DNA of 60,134 nt from Thiobacillus denitrificans. GTDB lineage: Bacteria > Pseudomonadota > Gammaproteobacteria > Burkholderiales > Thiobacillaceae. The translations under genes and the position numbers were made by a program. Shown one piece after another: positions 52,849 through 60,134 of the stretch; within the stretch, counting starts at the first letter, position 1; every line of letters starts with the position of its first letter. The stretch covers positions 1 through 60,134 of the forward strand of contig DDRS01000022.1 of assembly GCA_002343685.1 (NCBI GenBank), in the 5' to 3' direction. The notes under the pieces are model-generated. The model did no database searches. It was not told the origin of the DNA and saw nothing but the letters and a program-made list of their open reading frames with translations.

Positions 52849-55077
52849 ATGCTGTTTCCCAGAAAGCCCCTCCCCTTCGCCCTCTCGCTTGCCATGTCGG
52901 CGATTTGGAACAATGCCGCCGCACAGGGCGATGCTTCGCCCGTTCTCCCGGAGACGCCGCTCATGACCGTCGTCGTCGTCGGCGCGCCGGATTCCACCGA
53001 TGCCGAGCTCAACAGCGTGACGCTGGATGCGGCAAGCCTGCAACCCATGCATGCCGCCACCAGCGACACGGCCAGCCTGCTCCGGGACGTTCCGGGCCTC
53101 AATCTCCAGGGTGCCGGCGGGGTGTCGAGCCTGCCGTCGATTCGCGGTCTGGGCGATGATCGCCTGCGCATCAAGGTCGATGGCATGGACCTGATCGCGT
53201 CCTGTCCCAACCACATGAACCCTGCCCTGTCCTACATCGATCCCACCCGCGTCGATGCCATCAAGGTATTCGCCGGCATCACGCCTGTCAGTGTCGGTGG
53301 CGACAGCATCGGCGGCACCCTCATCGTGGAGTCGGCCAGACCACAATTCGCTCGCGCCGGCGAAGGCGTCCTCACCCGGGGATCGGTCGGCACCTTCTAC
53401 CGCAGCAACGGCAATGCCATGGGCGCCAACGCCGTCGTCACGGTGGCCGGCGAAAACCTCAGCGTGACCTATACCGGTTCGACCGCGCAGTCGGACAACT
53501 ACAAGGCGGGTGACAACTTCAAGACGAGCACGCTCACGGGACGGCCCGGACATACCCTGCCGCTCGACGAAGTCGGCTCGTCCGCCTACCGGTCGATCAA
53601 CCAGGCGCTCGCGATCGCGCTGCGCAACGAGAATCACCTGTTCGATCTGAAGCTGGGCCGCCAGCACATTCCGTACGAGAATTTCCCGAACCAGCGCATG
53701 GACATGACCGACAACACGAGCGATCAGGTCAATCTGGGCTACACCGGGCAATATCAGTGGGGCGTTCTGAAGGCGCGCGTCTATCACGAGAAGACCCGGC
53801 ACGAAATGAACTTCGGCGACGACAAGCAGTTCGTGTACGGCACCGCCCCGGGCATGCCGATGAACTCCGACGGGAAGACTACCGGCGTATCGGTCAACGC
53901 GGATATCCGGCTTTCCGAACGCGACACCGTGCGGGTCGGCAGCGAATACCAGGCCTATCGACTGGACGACTGGTGGCCGCCGTCGGGGACGGGCGGCATG
54001 TCTCCAGGCACCTTCTGGAACATCAACGACGGCCAGCGCGACCGCTACGCCCTGTTCGGCGAATGGGAGGCGCGCCTCACGCCGCAGTGGACCAGCCTGC
54101 TGGGGCTGCGCCACGAGACGGTCAGGATGGATGCGGGCGATGCGGCAGGCTACTGCACCAGCGGCATGTGCATGGGCAACCAGCTTGCCGATAGCGCCAG
54201 CTTCAATAGCCAGGATCACAGCCGGACCGATCGCAACTGGGATCTGACCGCGCTGGCGCGCTACACCCCGGATGCCACGCAGACCTACGAGGCAGGCCTC
54301 GCGCAAAAGACCCGCTCGCCCAATCTGTACGAACGCTACACCTGGTCCACCTGGCCCATGGCGGCGATCATGAACAACTTCGTCGGCGACGGAAACGGCT
54401 ATGTCGGCAACCTCGACCTCAAGCCGGAGGTGGCGCACACGTTGAGCCTTGCCGCCGACTGGCACGATGCCCGGCAGAAAGTCTGGGGCGTGCGCATCGC
54501 GCCCTACTACACGCATGTCCGGGACTACATCGACGCACGCTGCAGCAGCGCCAGCTGCCCCGACGGACAATTCAACGTGCTCAAGTACGTCAACCAGTCG
54601 GCCCGGCTGGTTGGCGTCGACCTCTCCGGTCATCTCCTCGCCGCCAGCACGCCCGCGTATGGCGATTTCACCGTGAGCGGCATCGTGAATGTCACCCGCG
54701 GTGAAAACCGGGATACGGGTGACAACCTGTACAACATCATGCCGCTGAACGCGAAGCTGGCGTTGACGCAGAAACGGGGACGCCTGACCAACACGGTCGA
54801 AGCGCAGTTCGTCGCGGCCAAACACACCGTCTCGGATGTCCGGAACGAAGTGGAAACCAGCGGCTACAGCCTGTTCAATCTGCGCAGCAGCTACGCATGG
54901 AAGCAGGTCCGCCTGGACGTGGGGATCGACAACCTGTTCGACAGGGGCTATGCGCTGCCCTTGGGCGGCGCCTATGTCGGCCAGGGCATGACGATGTCCA
55001 TCAATGGCATCCCCTGGGGCATCGCTGTGCCCGGCCCGGGTCGCTCGGTCTATGCCGGCGTGAATTACCAGTTCTAG
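52849..55077 (+). CDS. oprC: OprC-like TonB-dependent copper receptor
   Basis: A 742-residue TonB-dependent receptor: signal peptide (1-25, ending NAAAQ), plug domain (~38-160) and a 22-strand barrel ending in YQF. The copper site known from Pseudomonas OprC is visible: C119-P-N-H-M123 (CxxxM) in the plug and H318-E-M320 (HxM) in the barrel, at almost the same spacing as in OprC (C143/M147, H323/M325). It would import copper through the outer membrane. Start at 52849 after GAGAAG. The terminator at 55114 closes the unit. Confidence 0.93.
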   Translation: MLFPRKPLPFALSLAMSAIWNNAAAQGDASPVLPETPLMTVVVVGAPDSTDAELNSVTLDAASLQPMHAATSDTASLLRDVPGLNLQGAGGVSSLPSIRGLGDDRLRIKVDGMDLIASCPNHMNPALSYIDPTRVDAIKVFAGITPVSVGGDSIGGTLIVESARPQFARAGEGVLTRGSVGTFYRSNGNAMGANAVVTVAGENLSVTYTGSTAQSDNYKAGDNFKTSTLTGRPGHTLPLDEVGSSAYRSINQALAIALRNENHLFDLKLGRQHIPYENFPNQRMDMTDNTSDQVNLGYTGQYQWGVLKARVYHEKTRHEMNFGDDKQFVYGTAPGMPMNSDGKTTGVSVNADIRLSERDTVRVGSEYQAYRLDDWWPPSGTGGMSPGTFWNINDGQRDRYALFGEWEARLTPQWTSLLGLRHETVRMDAGDAAGYCTSGMCMGNQLADSASFNSQDHSRTDRNWDLTALARYTPDATQTYEAGLAQKTRSPNLYERYTWSTWPMAAIMNNFVGDGNGYVGNLDLKPEVAHTLSLAADWHDARQKVWGVRIAPYYTHVRDYIDARCSSASCPDGQFNVLKYVNQSARLVGVDLSGHLLAASTPAYGDFTVSGIVNVTRGENRDTGDNLYNIMPLNAKLALTQKRGRLTNTVEAQFVAAKHTVSDVRNEVETSGYSLFNLRSSYAWKQVRLDVGIDNLFDRGYALPLGGAYVGQGMTMSINGIPWGIAVPGPGRSVYAGVNYQF

Positions 55078-55113
55078 GAACGTCGCAGCGGGCTTTAATC
55101 CCCGCCGCGAATC

Positions 55114-55150
55114 CGGGTCCCGCGCACTGTGCGCACGGGACCCGTTTCAT
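55114..55150 (+). terminator. Intrinsic terminator after oprC
   Basis: Stem CGGGTCCCG / CGGGACCCG (55114-55122 with 55136-55144) with an inner GC pairing, followed by TTTCATTTC, 37 bp after the oprC stop. Confidence 0.8.
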
Positions 55151-55185
55151 TTCAACGCCCCCCATTCGACGGCCGGCGGCACGGC

Positions 55186-55211
55186 AAAAAAATCCCGCCG
55201 GGCAGGCGGGA
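55186..55211 (-). terminator. Minus-strand intrinsic terminator without an obvious gene
   Basis: On the minus strand TCCCGCC / GGCGGGA (7-bp stem, 5-base loop) is followed by TTTTTTT. No minus-strand coding gene lies upstream in the 120 bp before regB. It may end an antisense or small RNA starting in the regB promoter region, or block transcription entering oprC. Confidence 0.6.
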
Positions 55212-55332
55212 CAGGTTTGGAGCAGAGCGCGGGTAAAACGCCTGCATACTTTAAAGACGGCGCACGATGCGCACAATTGGACAAATTGCCGCAGCCCGCA
55301 GCGCCCGGCGACACGGGTATTACAATGCCGCC

Positions 55333-56589
55333 ATGTCGTCAGCGACCGATTCCACCCTGTTGTCCACCCTGCCCGCGCGTGCCCTGCTGGGGCGTCTGCT
55401 GGCGGTGCGCATCTCGTTGATCGGCGGCTGGGCAGCCGGCATCGTCTGGCTGCACTGGGGCCTGCGCATCCCGATGCCGCTGTTGCCGATGGGTGCGGTC
55501 CTGCTGCTCATGGGCATGTTCTCGCTCACCACGGCATGGCGGCTGCGGCTGGACTTGCCCGCCACCCAGATGGAGTTTCTGGCCCACCTGCTCGCCGACC
55601 TCACCGCGTTTGCGGTGTTGGTTTTTTTCAGCGGCGGCGTGACCAACCCCTTCGTCTCGCTGATGCTGGTACCCGTCGTCATCGCGGCGATCAGCCTGCG
55701 CTCGCGCTGGGTGTGGCTGCTGGCAGCGGTCGCGGGCGGCTTCTACGGCCTGCTGCTGTTCTATTTCCAGCCGCTCGCCGTGACCGACCCGATCGCCGCC
55801 TACGGCATGCATCTGGGCGGCATGTGGTTCAACTTCCTCATCAGCGCGGGGCTGATCGCCTTCTTCGTCACCCGCATGCATGCCGCCCTGCGCACACGCG
55901 ACCAGGAGCTGTCCGCGCTGCGCGAAAAACAGCTGCGCGACGAACGCATCGTCGCGCTGGGCACGCAGGCCGCGCTGGCTGCACATGAACTCGCCACCCC
56001 GCTCGCCACCATCCAGACCACGGCACACGAGCTCGCACGCGAATTCGCCAACGACCCCGATATCGGCGCCGATTGCCATCTGCTCGAAAAACAGGCCCAG
56101 GCCTGCAAACAGATCCTCACCCAACTTGCCGCACGCGCCCAGGACAGTGCGACGACCGCCCATCCGCTCGATGCCTGGCTCGCCACCCTGGTCGAGCGCT
56201 GGCAGGTGCTGCGCCCCGACGCCCATGTCCGCCTCACGCTGCTGAACGACAGCCGCGACTTCATCCCGCCCGAGGGCCTGGAGCAGGCGATCCTGAACGT
56301 GCTGAACAATGCGGCCGACGTGTCGCCCCACGCCGTCGAATTCGCGGCCACCGCCAGCCGCGACGCGCTGGCGATCGATATCGCGGATCGCGGCCCCGGC
56401 TTTACGCCCGAACAGAAGGCGCAGGCGGGACGTGTGCTGTTCAGCGGCAAGCCAGGGCGCGGCTGGGGCATGGGCCTCGCGCTCACCCACGCTACCCTGG
56501 AACGGATCGGCGGCACGCTGACCCTGGCCGAACGCCACGGCGGCGGTACCCGCGTGCGCATCACCTTGCCTTGGACATATCCCGTATGA
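55333..56589 (+). CDS. regB: RegB/PrrB-type redox-sensing histidine kinase
   Basis: A 418-residue kinase with about six N-terminal helices carrying the quinone-binding motif GGVTNPF (101-107), H-box AHELATPLATI (H218), the redox-active cysteine position C258 in ACKQIL, N-box LNVLNNAADVSP and G-box GWGMGLALTHA. In Rhodobacter RegB senses ubiquinone redox state and controls CO2 fixation, nitrogen fixation and respiration. The start at 55333 is preferred; 55267 is an alternative. ATGA overlap with regA. Confidence 0.92.
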   Translation: MSSATDSTLLSTLPARALLGRLLAVRISLIGGWAAGIVWLHWGLRIPMPLLPMGAVLLLMGMFSLTTAWRLRLDLPATQMEFLAHLLADLTAFAVLVFFSGGVTNPFVSLMLVPVVIAAISLRSRWVWLLAAVAGGFYGLLLFYFQPLAVTDPIAAYGMHLGGMWFNFLISAGLIAFFVTRMHAALRTRDQELSALREKQLRDERIVALGTQAALAAHELATPLATIQTTAHELAREFANDPDIGADCHLLEKQAQACKQILTQLAARAQDSATTAHPLDAWLATLVERWQVLRPDAHVRLTLLNDSRDFIPPEGLEQAILNVLNNAADVSPHAVEFAATASRDALAIDIADRGPGFTPEQKAQAGRVLFSGKPGRGWGMGLALTHATLERIGGTLTLAERHGGGTRVRITLPWTYPV

Positions 56590-57119
56590 ACATGAAATTG
56601 CTGATCGTCGAGGACGACGCCGATTTTGCGGCGGCCCTGTCGCGCGCCATGGGCAAGCGCGGCTTCGAGACTGCCGTGGCGCACGATGCGATAGAAGCCC
56701 GGTCCGTGGCCACGGCCTTTTCCCCCAGTCATGCCGTCGTCGACCTCAAGCTGCCCGGCGAATCGGGACTGGCTGTCGTTGCGGCGCTCGCCGCGCGCAC
56801 GCCCGCGCCTGCCATCGTGGTGCTCACCGGCTACGCCAGCATCGCCACCGCCGTCGAGGCGGTCCGCCTGGGCGCACGACACTACCTGGCGAAACCGGCG
56901 GATGCCGACGAGATCCTCGCCGCGCTCATGCGCGACCAGCCCGATGCCGCGCTGGAAGTCAGTCCCGAACCGCTATCCGTGGCGCGGCTGGAATGGGAAC
57001 ACATCCAGAAGGTGCTGAACGAACACGACGGCAACATTTCGGCCACCGCGCGCGCATTGAAGATGCACCGCCGGACCCTGCAGCGAAAACTCGACAAGAA
57101 CCCACCGAAGGCGGGTTGA
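56586..57119 (+). CDS. regA: RegA/PrrA-type response regulator
   Basis: A 177-residue regulator: receiver domain with D53 in VVDLKLPGES and the family linker, then a Fis-type helix-turn-helix (NISATARALKMHRRTLQRKL), the very conserved RegA DNA-binding helix. It works with RegB. In this genome cbbM and cytochrome genes are plausible targets, by analogy. It overlaps regB by 4 bp. Confidence 0.94.
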   Translation: MNMKLLIVEDDADFAAALSRAMGKRGFETAVAHDAIEARSVATAFSPSHAVVDLKLPGESGLAVVAALAARTPAPAIVVLTGYASIATAVEAVRLGARHYLAKPADADEILAALMRDQPDAALEVSPEPLSVARLEWEHIQKVLNEHDGNISATARALKMHRRTLQRKLDKNPPKAG

Positions 57120-57142
57120 ACGCCAGGGTCCGTCAGCGCGGG

Positions 57143-57973
57143 CTAGCCGCCGCTGCCCCAGTCGAGCCATCCGGTATACGCCGTCAGCAGCACCAGCAGG
57201 CCGAACACGATGCGATACCAGGCGAACACCGTGAAATCGTGGCGGCTGACGAAACGGATCAGGCCGCGCACCGCCAGCAGCGCGCTGATGAACGAAGCCG
57301 CGCTGCCCACTGCAAACAGGCCGATGTCGTCCGCGCTGAAAAGATGCCGGTTCTTGAAGACGTCGTAGAACGTCGCGGCGAACATGGTCGGGATCGCGAG
57401 GAAGAACGAGAACTCCGTCGCCGTCTTGCGCGACAGGCCGAAAAACAGGCCGCCGATGATGGTCGCCCCCGAACGCGAGGTGCCGGGAATCATCGCCAGT
57501 GCCTGCGCAAATCCGACCTTCAACGCATCGCGCCAGGTCATGTCGTCGATCGTTTCCGCGCGGATGACGTGCTTGCGCCGTTCCGCCCACAAAATCAGCA
57601 CGCCGCCGATGATCAGCGCGGACGCGACGACGATGGGGTTGAACAGATAGTGCTTGATCTGCTTGATGAACAGAAAGCCCAGCACTGCCGCAGGCAGGAA
57701 GGCCACGATCAGGTTGATCGCCAGCCGCTGCGAGGCCGGCTCGGTCGTGACGTTGACCAGCGCATGTCCGAGGCGCGCCCGGTATTCCCACACCACCGCC
57801 AGGATCGCCGCGAACTGGATCGCGATCTCGAACACCTTGCCCTTGTCGTCGTTGAAGTTGAGCAGCTGTCCGACCAGGATCAGGTGCCCGGTGCTGGACA
57901 CCGGCAGGAACTCGGTCAGGCCCTCGACGATGCCGAGGATGAACGCGTGCAGAAGGATGGTGGGATCGGTCAT
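57143..57973 (-). CDS. uppP: Undecaprenyl-diphosphatase UppP (BacA)
   Basis: A 276-residue integral membrane phosphatase with eight or so helices and the two signature loops GIVEGLTEFLPVSSTGHLIL (beginning at residue 14) and PGTSRSGATI. It recycles the lipid carrier for peptidoglycan and confers bacitracin resistance. It converges on regA with a 23-bp gap. Confidence 0.96.
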   Translation of the reverse strand: MTDPTILLHAFILGIVEGLTEFLPVSSTGHLILVGQLLNFNDDKGKVFEIAIQFAAILAVVWEYRARLGHALVNVTTEPASQRLAINLIVAFLPAAVLGFLFIKQIKHYLFNPIVVASALIIGGVLILWAERRKHVIRAETIDDMTWRDALKVGFAQALAMIPGTSRSGATIIGGLFFGLSRKTATEFSFFLAIPTMFAATFYDVFKNRHLFSADDIGLFAVGSAASFISALLAVRGLIRFVSRHDFTVFAWYRIVFGLLVLLTAYTGWLDWGSGG

Positions 57974-57991
57974 GGCAAGGGTCTGGGCATG

Positions 57992-58018
57992 AAAAAGGCG
58001 CGCCGGCCTGGCGCGCCT
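57992..58018 (-). terminator. Intrinsic terminator after the 7TM diguanylate cyclase gene
   Basis: On the minus strand a perfect 9-bp stem AGGCGCGCC / GGCGCGCCT with a 5-base loop is followed by TTTTT. It lies 47 bp past the cyclase stop and 19 bp before the uppP start. Confidence 0.88.
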
Positions 58019-58064
58019 GCGGATTATACGCGGAGGCCACGACGTCTTTGTGACCCCCAGGCCG

Positions 58065-59792
58065 TCAGGAAACAGGGGCCGGCTCGGCCGGACAGGTAGT
58101 CACCCGGTTCCGGCCCCGCTGCTTGGACTGGTAAAGACAGTCGTCCGCGCAGGCGATCAATGCATCCAGGGTCAACTGCAGCGGCGTGCGCTGGGCGATG
58201 CCAAAACTTGCCGTCACGGCGCTCGCGCCCGCCTCATTCGGAACACGCATGCCCGCGATCGCAGTACGCAGCCGCTCCGCCAGCTTTGTCGCCTCATCCC
58301 GATCGGTTTCGGGCAGGAACACGATGAACTCCTCGCCCCCCCAGCGGGCCAGCACATCGCCCAGGCGAATGGACTGCCTGAGAATGGCCGCGGTCGCCTT
58401 CAGCACTTCGTCGCCGTGCGCGTGGCCATAGGCGTCGTTGACCTGTTTGAACAGATCGATGTCAAGCAGCATGACCGACGTAGGATGCCCGTGGCGAATA
58501 GCATGGCTCCACAGTGCGCCGGTCTTGTCGTAAAAGGCGCGCCGGTTGTTCAATCCGGTCAGCGGGTCCATTTGTGCCAGCCGTTCGGCACGCAACCGTT
58601 CTTCCTGGCCGACGCGCAGCTGGTAGGCAAGCGCCAAGGCAAGCAGCGTGGCGTCGAGCTGCATGCCGATTTCCACGGCACGGAACGTCCAGCTGTTATG
58701 CGGGATGAAGCCCCAGACCGACAAGGTCGTCAGCAGGGCGCCCACCATGGCCGAGAGGGCGGCAATGAGGAAATATTGCGCCGGTTTCTGCCCGGTGCGG
58801 ACCGAGATGATGCCCAGCAACAGCATGATGCTGCTGAACAGGAACGCGAAGACGAATGCATCCAGCAGCGCATATTTCTGGCTGTCCAGCAGGATGGCCG
58901 TCGCCAGCAGAATACCGAAGATGACGCAAAACCCGATGACCGCCTTGCGCACTCGCGGGAAATACACCTGCAGATCGAGAAAACGGATGGCAAACAGCAG
59001 GCCGGACACGCCATACAGGAACATCAGGACCGGGTTGGACCATTGCTGCCAAGTGGTCGAATCGGGCCAGAACCAGGCGAAACCATGACCGGTATAGGCA
59101 ACGTTCATGGCGACGAACATCGCCAGGTAGAGCGCATAGTACAGATAGCGCGAGCTACGGAGACTGGCGAAAAGAATGGCGTTATACGCCATCAGGGCGA
59201 GCAGGAAACCATAGACGATGCCATAGCTGAATTCCTGCTGCATTTGCCTGAGCCGCGATGTTTCCGGGCTCAACAGATAGATCGGCGCGACCATGGGGTC
59301 GGGCGTCTCCAGGCGGATGTACACGTCGCTGGTCCCCGGCTCGAACGTATGGTCGAACACGAAGTAACGGCTGTCGACCGGGCGTTGCGCGAAGGGCAGC
59401 GTATCGCCGGCCCGATACCGTTCGACCGTCCTGCCGCGATACTGGACGTAGACCTCGACCTGGTCGAGCCAGGCGATTTCGATGGACAGTCTTTTCTGCA
59501 GCGGCGCGGCGGTCGGGTTGTCCACCGCAAAATGGATCCACGCAGGCTTCGAACCAATGCCGAAATTCAGGACCGGGCTGTTCCCCGGAGAGAATTGTCC
59601 CGCCTGGTAGGCCGCAATCGCGGCCGGCAGGGTGAGCCGCCCGTCCTGCTCTTTCAGAAACTCCGTCGACAGACCAATGGCCGACTCATGATCGAGGACG
59701 GCTGACAGCGGCTGGGCAGCCACCGGTGCGCTGCCCAGCCAAACCAGCATGGCGACAAGCCGAAAAAGCCATCTGAACAATCTGTTGTACAA
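58065..59792 (-). CDS. 7TM-DISM diguanylate cyclase
   Basis: A 575-residue protein: signal peptide (ending APVAA), periplasmic 7TMR-DISMED2 beta-sandwich (~30-180), seven membrane helices (~185-390) and a GGDEF domain (~405-565) with DPLTGLNNRRAFYDK and RWGGEEFIVFL. An inhibitory RxxD (RLGD) lies five residues before GGEEF. It makes c-di-GMP in response to a periplasmic, probably sugar-like ligand. The start is TTG at 59792; no better ATG precedes the signal peptide. Confidence 0.92.
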   Translation of the reverse strand: MYNRLFRWLFRLVAMLVWLGSAPVAAQPLSAVLDHESAIGLSTEFLKEQDGRLTLPAAIAAYQAGQFSPGNSPVLNFGIGSKPAWIHFAVDNPTAAPLQKRLSIEIAWLDQVEVYVQYRGRTVERYRAGDTLPFAQRPVDSRYFVFDHTFEPGTSDVYIRLETPDPMVAPIYLLSPETSRLRQMQQEFSYGIVYGFLLALMAYNAILFASLRSSRYLYYALYLAMFVAMNVAYTGHGFAWFWPDSTTWQQWSNPVLMFLYGVSGLLFAIRFLDLQVYFPRVRKAVIGFCVIFGILLATAILLDSQKYALLDAFVFAFLFSSIMLLLGIISVRTGQKPAQYFLIAALSAMVGALLTTLSVWGFIPHNSWTFRAVEIGMQLDATLLALALAYQLRVGQEERLRAERLAQMDPLTGLNNRRAFYDKTGALWSHAIRHGHPTSVMLLDIDLFKQVNDAYGHAHGDEVLKATAAILRQSIRLGDVLARWGGEEFIVFLPETDRDEATKLAERLRTAIAGMRVPNEAGASAVTASFGIAQRTPLQLTLDALIACADDCLYQSKQRGRNRVTTCPAEPAPVS

Positions 59793-59819
59793 GTTCGGCG
59801 CCGGTCGTGTACTGGGACG

Positions 59820-60134
<315 letters not shown>

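Noticed and set aside
52564..54825. A 753-codon open frame on the minus strand across the oprC gene
   Set aside because: It is antisense to a receptor with clear signal peptide, plug, copper motif and barrel. Its product is Arg/Val/Gly-rich with no domain, as expected for GC-rich third-position effects.

Overview
The window looks like about 60 kb of a GC-rich betaproteobacterial chromosome. A form II RuBisCO gene with cbbQ/cbbO and a divergent cbbR, a TusE/DsrC-type sulfur-carrier protein, a RegB/RegA redox pair and several c-di-GMP genes point to a chemolithoautotrophic sulfur oxidiser of the Thiobacillus type. That placement is an inference from gene content and protein flavour; no rRNA, tRNA, CRISPR array or insertion sequence is visible. 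The right end lies inside thiC and the left end is degenerate sequence.

Layout. 0.15-0.9 kb: gene debris, namely a decayed glutathione S-transferase copy and an internally deleted membrane protein. 0.9-5.9 kb: a redox/ion module (cNMP-binding thioredoxin-reductase-like flavoprotein, UBP zinc finger, DsbA-NhaA fusion, class V PLP enzyme). 5.9-8.2 kb: egtBD for ergothioneine. 8.3-13.1 kb: DUF5996 protein, GST, GIY-YIG-like protein, exported MsrB and MsrA, diguanylate cyclase. 13.1-18.1 kb: a compatible-solute operon (gpsA, HAD phosphatase, ggpS, GH13 phosphorylase), most simply glucosylglycerol synthesis and recycling. 18.7-24.3 kb: cbbO, cbbQ, cbbM and divergent cbbR, with a strong terminator between cbbM and cbbQ. 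24.4-26.6 kb: chrA, rhodanese, tusE. 26.7-31.9 kb: marR divergent from a TolC-MacA-MacB efflux operon, with a perfect palindromic operator.

32-40 kb is rich in purine genes (purE, purK, purN, purM, purC). Here purC is in frame with, and not separated by a stop from, an AI-2E/PerM-type membrane protein gene. 40.8-45.3 kb carries a complete Xanthomonas-style DSF quorum-sensing set: rpfG and rpfC in one operon, rpfF convergent. 45.5-48.2 kb: TSUP permease, EVE protein, argB, small heat-shock protein.

48.3-55.1 kb is a copper-handling region. An ECF sigma factor and a zinc-finger anti-sigma-like protein precede a Cys-containing RiPP precursor with EGKCG repeats, its DUF692 (MNIO) modifying enzyme and the DUF2063 partner (HvfABC/bufferin type). 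These are followed by a PCu(A)C copper chaperone, an outer-membrane barrel and an OprC-like TonB-dependent receptor with the CxxxM...HxM copper site. 55.3-60.1 kb: regB/regA, uppP, a 7TM diguanylate cyclase and the 3' part of thiC.

Most attractive for follow-up: the MNIO/copper region with its own sigma factor, the uncharacterised flavoprotein/UBP/DsbA-NhaA module, the PerM-PurC continuous frame, the DSF system in a probable autotroph, and the cbbM/cbbQ terminator.
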